NCBI GenBank assembly: GCA_026708165.1
Contig: JAPOVO010000246.1
Coordinates: 1-6,509, forward strand
DNA: 6,509 bases
Direction: 5' to 3'
Source of the DNA: Chloroflexota bacterium
Lineage (GTDB): Bacteria; Chloroflexota; UBA11872; VXNJ01
This document shows positions 1 to 4,763 of this stretch, piece by piece. The notes beneath the pieces were generated by a model. The model made no database searches. It saw only the letters and a list, made by a program, of their open reading frames with translations, and had not been told where the DNA came from. Within the stretch, counting starts at the first letter, position 1; each line of letters starts with the position of its first letter. Made by a program: the position numbers and the translations under genes.

Positions 1-48
1 GCGTTGCTGGCCGCGCTTGCCTTGCTTCGCCGGGGACCGGTTGCCTGA
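1..48 (+). CDS. Possible C-terminal tail of a plus-strand gene (partial)
   Basis: The first frame is open from base 1 to a TGA at 46-48 and reads ALLAALALLRRGPVA. An Ala/Leu-rich hydrophobic run followed by two arginines resembles the end of a membrane protein or a C-terminal membrane anchor. Only 15 residues are visible, so no family can be named and chance is a real alternative. A short GCCCGA/TCGGGC inverted repeat follows at 63-84 but lacks a T-run. Confidence 0.22.
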   Translation, partial: ALLAALALLRRGPVA

Positions 49-187
49 CGAGAAAGCCAGGAGCCCGACGACTACCTTTCGGGCCCCTGAAAATATAGAT
101 TGCGCTGCTCGGGTGAATCGTCCGCGCGGCCACAATCACTGGCAAAGCGGGCAAAGACCGCGTCTCGGCCCGGCGCGACGAAGCGGC

Positions 188-409
188 TTAGAGTTCTCCC
201 GACTCCGTTCCGATGATTTCCCCTACCCGGAGCTGCCCGGTTTCTTCATCCTGGACAAGCTCGAAGTCCACCCGCTCATCCTTGGATACGTGCAACCTGA
301 GGGTGGTTCCCACCCGTTCACAGCCCATCGCACGTTCGGTGGCAATTTCCATGCGTTTGCAGGCTTCGGAAAACAGAGAACTCAAAGAAACCGATCTTCT
401 TCCAACCAA
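188..409 (-). CDS. Small hypothetical protein, 73 aa
   Basis: I do not recognise this protein. The frame opens after a TGA at 427-425. The longest version starts at a TTG (409). An internal ATG at 352 would give 54 aa, and neither start has a well-placed Shine-Dalgarno site; an AAGGGA lies about 12 bases before the TTG. The C-terminal half (VGTTLRLHVSKDERVDFELV, then a Glu/Gly-rich tail) alternates polar and hydrophobic residues like beta strands and is acidic. No signal peptide or membrane segment is visible. It lies downstream of the broken hic locus on the same strand. It could be a genuine small protein or the surviving end of a decayed gene. Confidence 0.33.
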   Translation of the reverse strand: MVGRRSVSLSSLFSEACKRMEIATERAMGCERVGTTLRLHVSKDERVDFELVQDEETGQLRVGEIIGTESGEL

Positions 410-514
410 ATAGACAGCGTCCCTTCACTCGTGCATAGCGGGTGATCTTACGATAGAAAGCGTTCTCGCTTTTGTCCGCGGTGTGAATGGCCCGGCGGCA
501 TCCTATATGCGCAG

Positions 515-580
515 TCAACCGCCTATCTTGGGCACCGCCAAGTTGCGGCATATCTTGCCGGCTAGTCGATTGGGGATCTC
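515..580 (-). pseudogene. hicA: hicA toxin gene remnant (last ~21 codons)
   Basis: On the minus strand, in a different frame from the hicB-like gene it overlaps, the sequence reads EIP, then NRLAGKICRNLAVPKIGG, then TGA (517-515). From what I know of the family, this matches the C-terminus of the HicA toxins that follow this short HicB type, which end in an 'EI..-LA.KICR.L.IP' segment. The rest of hicA, including its start codon and the double-stranded RNA-binding-like fold, is missing. The remnant begins at or just before 580, so the hicB reading frame runs directly into it. The simplest explanation is one internal deletion that removed the 3' end of hicB and the 5' end of hicA. No functional toxin can be made from this. 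Confidence 0.6.
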
Positions 581-738
581 TGGCGGCGGTCTTCCAGCAC
601 GAGCGCGATCGCGTGAGCGAGACTCTCGCGAGCTTCCTGTTTGGTCGTGCCTTGGCCATTAGCCCCTGGAATCTCGGGACAATACGCTATGTACCATTCA
701 CCGTCTCTCTCAATGATCGCGGTGAATTCGTTCCTCAT
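562..738 (-). CDS. hicB: HicB-family antitoxin, C-terminally truncated (58 aa)
   Basis: The protein starts MRNEFTAIIERDGEWYIAYC and continues PEIPGANGQG, then a TTKQEARESLAHAIALVLED helix. This is the partial-RNase-H-like HicB fold: a beta-hairpin, the 'PE-PG-GQG-T--EA' core and a long helix. HicB normally binds and neutralises the HicA mRNA interferase. Members of this short subfamily are, as I know them, about 70 aa and end in a Val/Glu-rich tail. Here the frame stops after EDRRQRSPID, and those last residues come from out-of-frame hicA sequence. The ATG at 738 has an AAGGGG ribosome site (748-743), and a TATAAA-like -10 lies at 769-764. The gene begins 46 bp after the GH32 stop. Whether the shortened protein still folds is unclear, and it has no intact toxin beside it. 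Confidence 0.78.
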   Translation of the reverse strand: MRNEFTAIIERDGEWYIAYCPEIPGANGQGTTKQEARESLAHAIALVLEDRRQRSPID

Positions 739-784
739 CTTGCCCCTTCTTGTCGCTACGCGCTTTATAGAAAAACTGGCTCGC

Positions 785-2350
785 CTAGTCCCAGATCGAC
801 GCCATCGTCCAGGCGGTAAGCGACCGTACCGTGCTCGGCGCGCCCTGCGACCTCAGCGATACGCCCAAGCTGTCCTCGCGCTCCGGGTAGACGCGGACCC
901 CCAGCGCCTGCCGGCCGTTAACGAAGACCTCCACGACGCTGCGGTCGACGAACACGCGCAGCCGCAGCGGCTCGCCCTCGGCCAGCGAAAAAGGCGCCGT
1001 CTCGGGAGGACGCGAGAGCACGTCAGCCGCCGTCGACGAGTAAGAGGTATCTATCGAGACCAGGGTCTCCCGGATCCCGGGCCCGAAGACCCCGCCTTCA
1101 ATCTGTCGCGCCGCGGGAAATCCCCGTTCCTTGTAGAACGAAATACGCGTCAACTCCTCCCTTCGAGGCGAGCGCAGCACGCTGAGCTCCACCGTCGGCG
1201 CGTCCTGCAGATCGATCTCGGCCTCCAGCTCCAGCGTGTCGCCCGACACGCCTTCCAGCACCACGTCCCGGTTTGCCGGAAGCTCCAACGGCCCAAGCCG
1301 CCGCTCGTCCCGCCGGAGCGATTTCAGCGCCTCGACCGGCTCGATTGACAGATCGTCGCCGTCTACCGTCAATCGTCGCGGCAGCGTCATGAGCTGGTTC
1401 CAGTCGCGCGTCGGCTTGCCCGCGTTCATGTTGAAGATCGCGATCAATCCGCCCTCGCCGTCCGGCGTGGCCGAGGGCGCGTGGACCCCGCACGGCGTGG
1501 CCGCGCCGAAGTTGAACTTCGCGCCATGCGTCACCACGAACTTGTCACGCTCGGTGTCGTAGTCGCCGAGCAGGTACTGGCCGCCGCTCATGTGACTGAA
1601 GAACAGCAGTATGTGGCGGTCCCCGATGGGCCAGAAATACGGGCAGGCGCCGTCGTCGCCCACCAGCGTGAAAAGGTCGCCCTCGATAAAGGGGTGCATG
1701 TATTCCCAATGCTCCAGATCGCGGGAGCGAAACAGGTAGTTGGCCCGCACGGGCATTCTCACGGGACCTTCCGGTTTCTTCCCCGCCGAAAGCGAGTAAT
1801 ACACGCCGTCCTTCCGCCAGATGCACGGGTCGAACACGTTGTACGGCAAGGCCGGCCCGTCCGGCGCGGCTATCGGAATCACCGCCTTGTTAGCGACCTT
1901 CTCCCAGTTCAACAGCAGCGGATCGCTCGACACCGCCACCATGTTTCCGGCCTGGGTGCCGTGATACATGGCGATCACCCGGTCGTCTTCCACCAGCGTC
2001 GTGCCCGAGTAGCAGTCGTGCTCGGGACCGGGATAGATGGCGTAAGGCAGGTCGCGCCAGCGCACGAGGTCGTCTGAGACCGCGTGGCCCCAGTGCCACC
2101 GCGAGTCGTCCGGCGGATTGGCCTGGTAGAACAAATGCCAGCGCCCCTGCCAGCGGCACAGCCCGTTCGGGTCGTTGAGCACCGATTCCGGATTGACGTA
2201 GTGATAGGCCGGGCGGTACCGGTCGCCCGCGTACGACTTGCGATATTCGATCAGCCGCCGCATCAGCGGGTTAGTCGCCAGCGCGGCCTCTTGCTCCTCC
2301 AGCGTGGTCGGAAACGTGTACGCGGGAACGAGCGATCTGCGATCCGTCAT
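785..2350 (-). CDS. Divergent glycoside hydrolase family 32 protein (521 aa)
   Basis: GH32 enzymes cleave beta-fructosides such as sucrose, levan and inulin. The five-bladed propeller starts with NPESVLNDPNG (residues 53-63, expected nucleophile Asp60), then HWGHAVSDDLVRW (86-98), YSGTTLVEDD (114-123) and LFRSRDLEHWEY (206-217). The C-terminal beta-sandwich carries the typical LRVFVDRSVVEVFVNGR (464-480). Length fits the family. Two canonical sites differ: the RDP motif is FDP (173-175), and the ECP acid/base motif reads GACP (234-237), placing Ala235 where Glu is expected. An in-frame ATG exists at 2428, but the ATG at 2350 has GGGAGG four bases upstream and is chosen. No signal peptide is visible, so it is probably cytoplasmic. 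No sugar transporter or regulator is adjacent, so substrate and activity are open. Confidence 0.92.
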   Translation of the reverse strand: MTDRRSLVPAYTFPTTLEEQEAALATNPLMRRLIEYRKSYAGDRYRPAYHYVNPESVLNDPNGLCRWQGRWHLFYQANPPDDSRWHWGHAVSDDLVRWRDLPYAIYPGPEHDCYSGTTLVEDDRVIAMYHGTQAGNMVAVSSDPLLLNWEKVANKAVIPIAAPDGPALPYNVFDPCIWRKDGVYYSLSAGKKPEGPVRMPVRANYLFRSRDLEHWEYMHPFIEGDLFTLVGDDGACPYFWPIGDRHILLFFSHMSGGQYLLGDYDTERDKFVVTHGAKFNFGAATPCGVHAPSATPDGEGGLIAIFNMNAGKPTRDWNQLMTLPRRLTVDGDDLSIEPVEALKSLRRDERRLGPLELPANRDVVLEGVSGDTLELEAEIDLQDAPTVELSVLRSPRREELTRISFYKERGFPAARQIEGGVFGPGIRETLVSIDTSYSSTAADVLSRPPETAPFSLAEGEPLRLRVFVDRSVVEVFVNGRQALGVRVYPEREDSLGVSLRSQGAPSTVRSLTAWTMASIWD

Positions 2351-2354
2351 GCTG

Positions 2355-2360
2355 CCTCCC
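2355..2360 (-). promoter_or_regulatory. Ribosome binding site that sets the GH32 start
   Basis: GGGAGG on the minus strand lies four bases before the ATG at 2350. The alternative upstream ATG (2428) would add 26 residues with no family similarity and would place this site inside the coding region, so the shorter 521-aa product is preferred. Confidence 0.7.
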
Positions 2361-2477
2361 AGCTTCGACTCGGCCGGCGGGCCATCAGGCCGGTCGCAGA
2401 ATCTACTAAGCCCCCCGCCCGACCACAAGCAGCCGGTTACGCCCTCGCGCTAGCGCCCACCAGCATGAGTTCGAATC

Positions 2478-2840
2478 TCACGACGCGGGTTCCCAAAGCT
2501 CGATCGCGTTTCCTTCGGGGTCGTGGACGCGAGCAAAGCGGCCGATGCCCTCCATCTCGCTTTCGTGGCTGACCTCGATATCCGCAGACTTCAATTGTGT
2601 GATCATCGCGTCCAAATCGGCCACGCGGAAATTCAGCATGAAAGTCTTGTCCGATGGGAAATAGTCCGTATCGGCATCGAAGGGTGAGAAAACCGTAACT
2701 CCGGACTCAGTCACCCAGGGCGCCATCTCCATGTTTGTCGGAGCAGGATTGATGCCAAGGTGATCCTGATACCACTTCGCAAGGCCATCCGGGTCCTTTG
2801 CCCGAAAGAAGAACCCGCCGAATCCTCGAACGTTTTTCAT
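2478..2840 (-). CDS. VOC-family (glyoxalase/bleomycin-resistance fold) protein, 120 aa
   Basis: The protein begins MKNVRGFGGFFFRAKDPDGL with an AKWYQDHLGI helix (residues 21-30). It has a middle strand FMLNFRVADLDAMITQL (67-83) and ends in the family signature ARVHDPEGNAIELWEP (103-118). This is a single-domain vicinal-oxygen-chelate protein built of two beta-alpha-beta-beta-beta halves, expected to act as a dimer in the cytoplasm. Glu114 in IELWEP is the usual metal ligand, but the positions that normally hold His on the first and fifth strands are not His here (Gly/Phe near 8-10; Asn70). The metal site may therefore be altered, and the substrate cannot be predicted. The ATG at 2840 is chosen because AGGAGG lies six bases upstream; an in-frame ATG at 2876 lacks support. 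GH32 follows on the same strand after 127 bp. Confidence 0.9.
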   Translation of the reverse strand: MKNVRGFGGFFFRAKDPDGLAKWYQDHLGINPAPTNMEMAPWVTESGVTVFSPFDADTDYFPSDKTFMLNFRVADLDAMITQLKSADIEVSHESEMEGIGRFARVHDPEGNAIELWEPAS

Positions 2841-2846
2841 GCCTCG

Positions 2847-2852
2847 CCTCCT
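2847..2852 (-). promoter_or_regulatory. Ribosome binding site of the VOC gene
   Basis: A full AGGAGG on the minus strand sits six bases before the ATG at 2840. It decides between this start and the in-frame ATG at 2876, which would place the site inside the coding region. Confidence 0.75.
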
Positions 2853-2939
2853 CTTTTCGCGGAGTGTAGCGTGCAATCAAGTAAATCCCACCAGAGGGAT
2901 CACTTACCGTGGAGCGTGAGAGGTGTACCCAGATTCGAC

Positions 2940-3009
2940 GGCTTGAATCTGCAAGCCTTCTGGCTCATTCAAGATGTTTCTTGACAGAGCCGTCAAACCG
3001 CTCCATCCT
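2940..3009 (+). promoter_or_regulatory. Candidate promoter and operator of the antitoxin-toxin operon
   Basis: A consensus -35 box TTGACA (2981-2986) is followed after 17 bp by CATCCT (3004-3009), a weak -10 with three of six matches. Transcription would start near 3016, about 30 bases before the antitoxin ATG. The -35 lies in an inverted repeat, TTGAC-N6-GTCAA (2981-2996). A second one, GGCTTG-N6-CAAGCC (2940-2957), has its centre 40 bp upstream. Antitoxins of this operon type usually repress their own promoter by binding such repeats, so these are candidate operators. The repeats are seen in the sequence; their role is inferred. Confidence 0.42.
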
Positions 3010-3033
3010 GAGAAGACCATTCAACCACCGATT

Positions 3034-3039
3034 GAGGGA
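3034..3039 (+). promoter_or_regulatory. Ribosome binding site that sets the antitoxin start
   Basis: GAGGGA lies six bases before the ATG at 3046. A longer frame starting at 2974 would put the TTGACA -35 box inside the gene and has no such site, so 3046 is preferred. Confidence 0.65.
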
Positions 3040-3045
3040 CTTTCG

Positions 3046-3276
3046 ATGATTACACCGCGAGAGAAGTTTTCCAGCCAGGCCGCCCCCGAGCTGCTGTCGG
3101 CGATGCGCGAGATTGCCCGCAAGGAAGGCCGCCACTTCCAAGCGGTCCTGGAAGACGCGATGCAGACGTACATCGAAATCAGGGAGCAGTCGAAGGTCCG
3201 CCCCGACACTATGGCTCATTTCCGGGCCAGCCTCGAGAAGAACCGACGCCTCGGAGAGCTGCTGGGTAAATCGTGA
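3046..3276 (+). CDS. RHH-like antitoxin of a Doc-type toxin-antitoxin pair (76 aa)
   Basis: This is the first gene of the pair. Residues about 5-12 (REKFSSQA) could form a ribbon strand. PELLSAMREIARKEG (about 14-28) and HFQAVLEDAMQTYIEIRE (about 30-47) would form two helices, together giving a ribbon-helix-helix-like DNA-binding domain. The basic tail from RPDTMAHFRASLEKNRRLGELL (about 53-74) is likely the part that wraps and blocks the toxin, by analogy with the C-terminal segment of Phd. Its stop codon overlaps the toxin start in GTGA, a 4-bp overlap that implies translational coupling, so antitoxin is made first. It is cytoplasmic and probably autoregulates through the inverted repeats upstream. 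The family assignment rests on layout, length and partner more than on a strict motif. Confidence 0.8.
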   Translation: MITPREKFSSQAAPELLSAMREIARKEGRHFQAVLEDAMQTYIEIREQSKVRPDTMAHFRASLEKNRRLGELLGKS

Positions 3277-3659
3277 CCAGCGATTTCCCGACCTTTGAGG
3301 AAGTCGTGGCGATACATGACACTGCTATCCGTGAGTTTGGCGGCTCCACGGGACTACGGGACGCCGGCGCGCTCGAATCCGCGCTCATGCGCCCGCAGCT
3401 TGGCTACTACGACGGCCTGATCGAGGAGGCCGCCGCGATGATGGAGAGCCTCGCCTTGAACCACCCCTTCGTCGACGGCAACAAGCGCACCGCCTTCTTC
3501 GTGACCGATACTTTCCTGCGCAAGAACGGCCACTTCATCGACTGCGACGGTGATGAGACCTACGAGTTCTTCATGCGGCTGTTCGCAACCAACTCGTTCC
3601 GGTTCGACCAGTTGCGCACATGGCTCGAAGAAACCGTAAGACCCGTCGGCGAATTCTGA
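3273..3659 (+). CDS. doc: Doc/Fic-family toxin (128 aa)
   Basis: The signature HPFVDGNKRTAF (residues 64-75) is the Doc version of the Fic motif, with His64, Phe66, Asp68, Asn70, Lys71 and Arg72. Doc carries Lys where AMP-transferring Fic proteins have Gly. In phage P1 Doc this change turns the enzyme into a kinase that inactivates elongation factor Tu and stops translation. The N-terminus (FPTFEEVVAIHDTAIREFGG, then GLRDAGALESALMRPQ) is the standard death-on-curing start, and the length matches P1 Doc (126 aa). Translation begins at GTG 3273, overlapping the antitoxin stop. All visible catalytic residues are present, so the toxin looks intact. The same target is expected but not shown by sequence. 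Confidence 0.95.
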   Translation: MTSDFPTFEEVVAIHDTAIREFGGSTGLRDAGALESALMRPQLGYYDGLIEEAAAMMESLALNHPFVDGNKRTAFFVTDTFLRKNGHFIDCDGDETYEFFMRLFATNSFRFDQLRTWLEETVRPVGEF

Positions 3660-3681
3660 TGTTCCTCGACCACAGGACGAT

Positions 3682-3750
3682 GTGGCCGGGACTCACGCCG
3701 ACTTCAACGCCCTCCACGCCGGCGACACCGAGACGGTTGTAGACCTCTAG
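3682..3750 (+). pseudogene. Short protein-like remnant (unrecognised)
   Basis: Between the toxin stop and the upstream REP, a GTG-led 22-codon frame reads VAGTHADFNALHAGDTETVV, then DL and a TAG. The residue mix looks protein-like, but the piece is too short to assign and has no ribosome site. It may be the debris of a gene disrupted where the REP/RAYT element settled. Chance cannot be excluded. Confidence 0.15.
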
Positions 3751-3762
3751 CCACAAGCACCG

Positions 3763-3791
3763 AGCGAGGGCGGGTCGCGGAGCGCACCTAC
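3763..3791 (+). repeat. Degenerate REP copy upstream of RAYT
   Basis: Compared with the downstream copy (4491-4519), this stretch shares the leading AGCGA, 16 of the 20 palindrome bases and the trailing CTAC, giving 25 matches in 29. The palindrome arms pair imperfectly, as in most natural REPs. It is in the same orientation as the downstream copy and lies 55 bp before the transposase start, so the two could mark the ends of one element. Confidence 0.6.
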
Positions 3792-3846
3792 GAAGAATCG
3801 GGGCGTATGATCACGACGTTCATAACCGCTCCCACGAAACGCGAAC

Positions 3847-4458
3847 ATGCCTTCCGAAGAACGGCCCGCGAGCTACGATCCCGAAACCCACGACCGCCGC
3901 TCGATCCGGCTGAAGGGCTACGACTACTCGCAGGCCGGGGCGTATTTCGTCACGCTTGTCGTCCGGGACAGGTCGTGTCTATTCGGCGGCGTAGTGGACG
4001 GCGCTGTCCAACTCAACGACGCGGGCCGCCTGGTCGTAGATTCATGGGAACGGCTGGCCGCTCGCCATCCCTACGTGACGCTGGACGAATACGTCGTCAT
4101 GCCCAACCATATGCACGGAATCATCGCCATTGCCAACCAATGTAGGGGCGGTTCGCGAACCGCCCAAACGCGGCCCCGTCGTCAGCCTCTGGGCCGCATG
4201 ATCGGCGCGTTCAAAACCGTCTCGACCAAGCGTTTGAACCTCGCCCGCAAGACCCCCGGCGGAAAAGTCTGGCAGCGGAATTACTATGAACGCGTAATTC
4301 GGAACGACGAGGAGTTGACCGCGATTCGCGAATACATCGTCAATAACCCGGTCCGGTGGGAGCTGGACAAATACAACCCCGAAACCCGGTCCAAACCCAC
4401 GCGCCCCGATTCAAGAGGCGCCCGCCAAGCCGGAGAGGATCGGTCGGCGACGCGATAG
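3847..4458 (+). CDS. REP-associated tyrosine transposase (RAYT, Y1 HUH family; 203 aa)
   Basis: This is a single-strand DNA endonuclease of the IS200/IS605 superfamily that cuts and rejoins at REP hairpins. The N-terminus has RRSIRLKGYDYSQAGAYFVT (17-36), the usual RAYT opening. The HUH metal-binding site is MPNHMHGII (85-93; His88, His90). PLGRMIGAFK (114-123), VWQRNYYERVIRND (141-154) and REYIVNNPVRW (161-171) follow, with Tyr163 the expected nucleophile. All key residues are intact. Residues about 99-108 (CRGGSRTAQT) are the in-frame translation of a REP copy and lie in the variable linker between the HUH strand and the next helix. After residue about 180 the tail is Arg-rich and not conserved. 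An in-frame stop at 3823-3825 makes ATG 3847 the only good start, though no clear ribosome site precedes it. Confidence 0.94.
   Translation: MPSEERPASYDPETHDRRSIRLKGYDYSQAGAYFVTLVVRDRSCLFGGVVDGAVQLNDAGRLVVDSWERLAARHPYVTLDEYVVMPNHMHGIIAIANQCRGGSRTAQTRPRRQPLGRMIGAFKTVSTKRLNLARKTPGGKVWQRNYYERVIRNDEELTAIREYIVNNPVRWELDKYNPETRSKPTRPDSRGARQAGEDRSATR
4142..4165 (+). repeat. Perfect REP copy inside the RAYT gene
   Basis: GTAG (4142-4145) is followed directly by a perfect 20-bp palindrome of half-sites GGGCGGTTCG and CGAACCGCCC (4146-4165). It is identical over 24 bases to the reverse complement of the downstream copy. A GTAG 5' to a hairpin is the feature RAYT enzymes recognise in E. coli. The repeat preserves the reading frame of the transposase. 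Confidence 0.88.
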
Positions 4459-4460
4459 CC

Positions 4461-4531
4461 AACTTCCCCAATCTTGCCGGGTCCCGATTCAGCGAGGGCG
4501 GTTCGCGAACCGCCCCTACGGGACCCAAGTT
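4461..4531. repeat. Nested inverted repeat around the downstream REP
   Basis: Outside the REP palindrome, GGGTCCCG (4479-4486) pairs with CGGGACCC (4519-4526), and AACTT (4461-4465) pairs with AAGTT (4527-4531). Together with the inner palindrome they can form a branched or extended stem 3 bases after the RAYT stop. It could be the right end recognised by the transposase, or act as a transcription barrier. There is no T-run, so it is not a classical intrinsic terminator. Confidence 0.55.
4491..4519 (-). repeat. Perfect REP copy downstream of RAYT (inverted)
   Basis: AGCGA, then the same 20-bp palindrome (4496-4515), then CTAC (4516-4519), which is GTAG on the minus strand. Relative to the copy inside the gene it is inverted, as in paired REP arrangements; relative to the degenerate upstream copy it is direct. 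Confidence 0.88.
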
Positions 4532-4670
4532 CCCAGTTCACGGACCATCCCTACTGATCTACAAGACAGTTGCCTCCTCCACAGCCCAATGTCTAACGTT
4601 CTTCGAACCAGTTCTCGAAGGGGCAGGTCGCCGTATTGACGAGTCATCAACAAGCAAGCGGTGTCGTCAT

Positions 4671-4699
4671 TTGAAGCCGTCTTGACGTGTTAGTATTAT
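4671..4699 (+). promoter_or_regulatory. Candidate sigma70-like promoter of the DUF5131-TcmP operon
   Basis: TTGAAG (4671-4676, four of six) and TATTAT (4694-4699, five of six) are separated by exactly 17 bp, predicting a start near 4706 and a leader of about 58 bases. An inverted repeat CGTCA (4665-4669) / TGACG (4683-4687) straddles the -35 box and could be an operator. Only sequence likeness supports this. Confidence 0.45.
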
Positions 4700-4763
4700 G
4701 TTCGCCCATTGAAGGCGGCGAGCAGGCAAAGAGTAAGGCGCGCTGTGAAAGTTACGGAGGGCC

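Larger units (their letters stand above)
3763..4519 (+). mobile_element. Putative REP-RAYT unit (REPtron-like)
   Basis: A RAYT gene is enclosed by two directly oriented REP copies (3763-3791 degenerate, 4491-4519 perfect) and holds a third, inverted copy within it. RAYTs are domesticated relatives of IS200/IS605 transposases that recognise REP hairpins with a 5' GTAG, and they usually sit as single copies flanked by REPs. The boundaries are inferred from the outer repeats; no target-site duplication is expected for this class. Confidence 0.45.
4459..4763. other. Non-coding gap between RAYT and the DUF5131-TcmP operon
   Basis: This 305-bp stretch has no credible gene. It holds the downstream REP with its nested stem (4461-4531), an imperfect inverted repeat CTTCGA-N8-TCGAAG (4601-4620), and a sigma70-like promoter with flanking CGTCA/TGACG arms (4665-4699) for the next operon. 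Base composition becomes visibly more AT-rich to the right of the REP, which may mark the edge of a separately acquired segment. Confidence 0.6.

Noticed and set aside
63..84. Hairpin GCCCGA-N10-TCGGGC as a terminator for the gene tail at 1-48
   Set aside because: The stem is only six pairs with a ten-base loop, and no T-run follows on either strand.
318..659. Minus-strand 113-codon frame overlapping the hicB and hicA remnant
   Set aside because: It runs in a frame out of phase with both recognisable hic segments, and its residues resemble no HicA or other family.
641..1348. Long plus-strand open frame, 235 codons, opposite GH32 and hicB
   Set aside because: It is an Arg/Pro-rich antisense shadow of two genes with recognisable domains and has no family-like motif.
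2371..2393. GC-rich hairpin in the GH32 leader as a riboswitch or attenuator
   Set aside because: Short stems such as GGCC-ATCA-GGCC are expected by chance at this GC content, and no known riboswitch core is visible.
2466..2482. tRNA T-arm-like GAGTTCGAATCTC
   Set aside because: No matching acceptor, D or anticodon arms can be built around it, and it overlaps the end of the VOC gene.
3659..3742. ATG-led frame overlapping the Doc stop (TGATG), 27 codons
   Set aside because: It encodes a Thr/Pro/Ser low-complexity peptide from biased composition and has no family resemblance.
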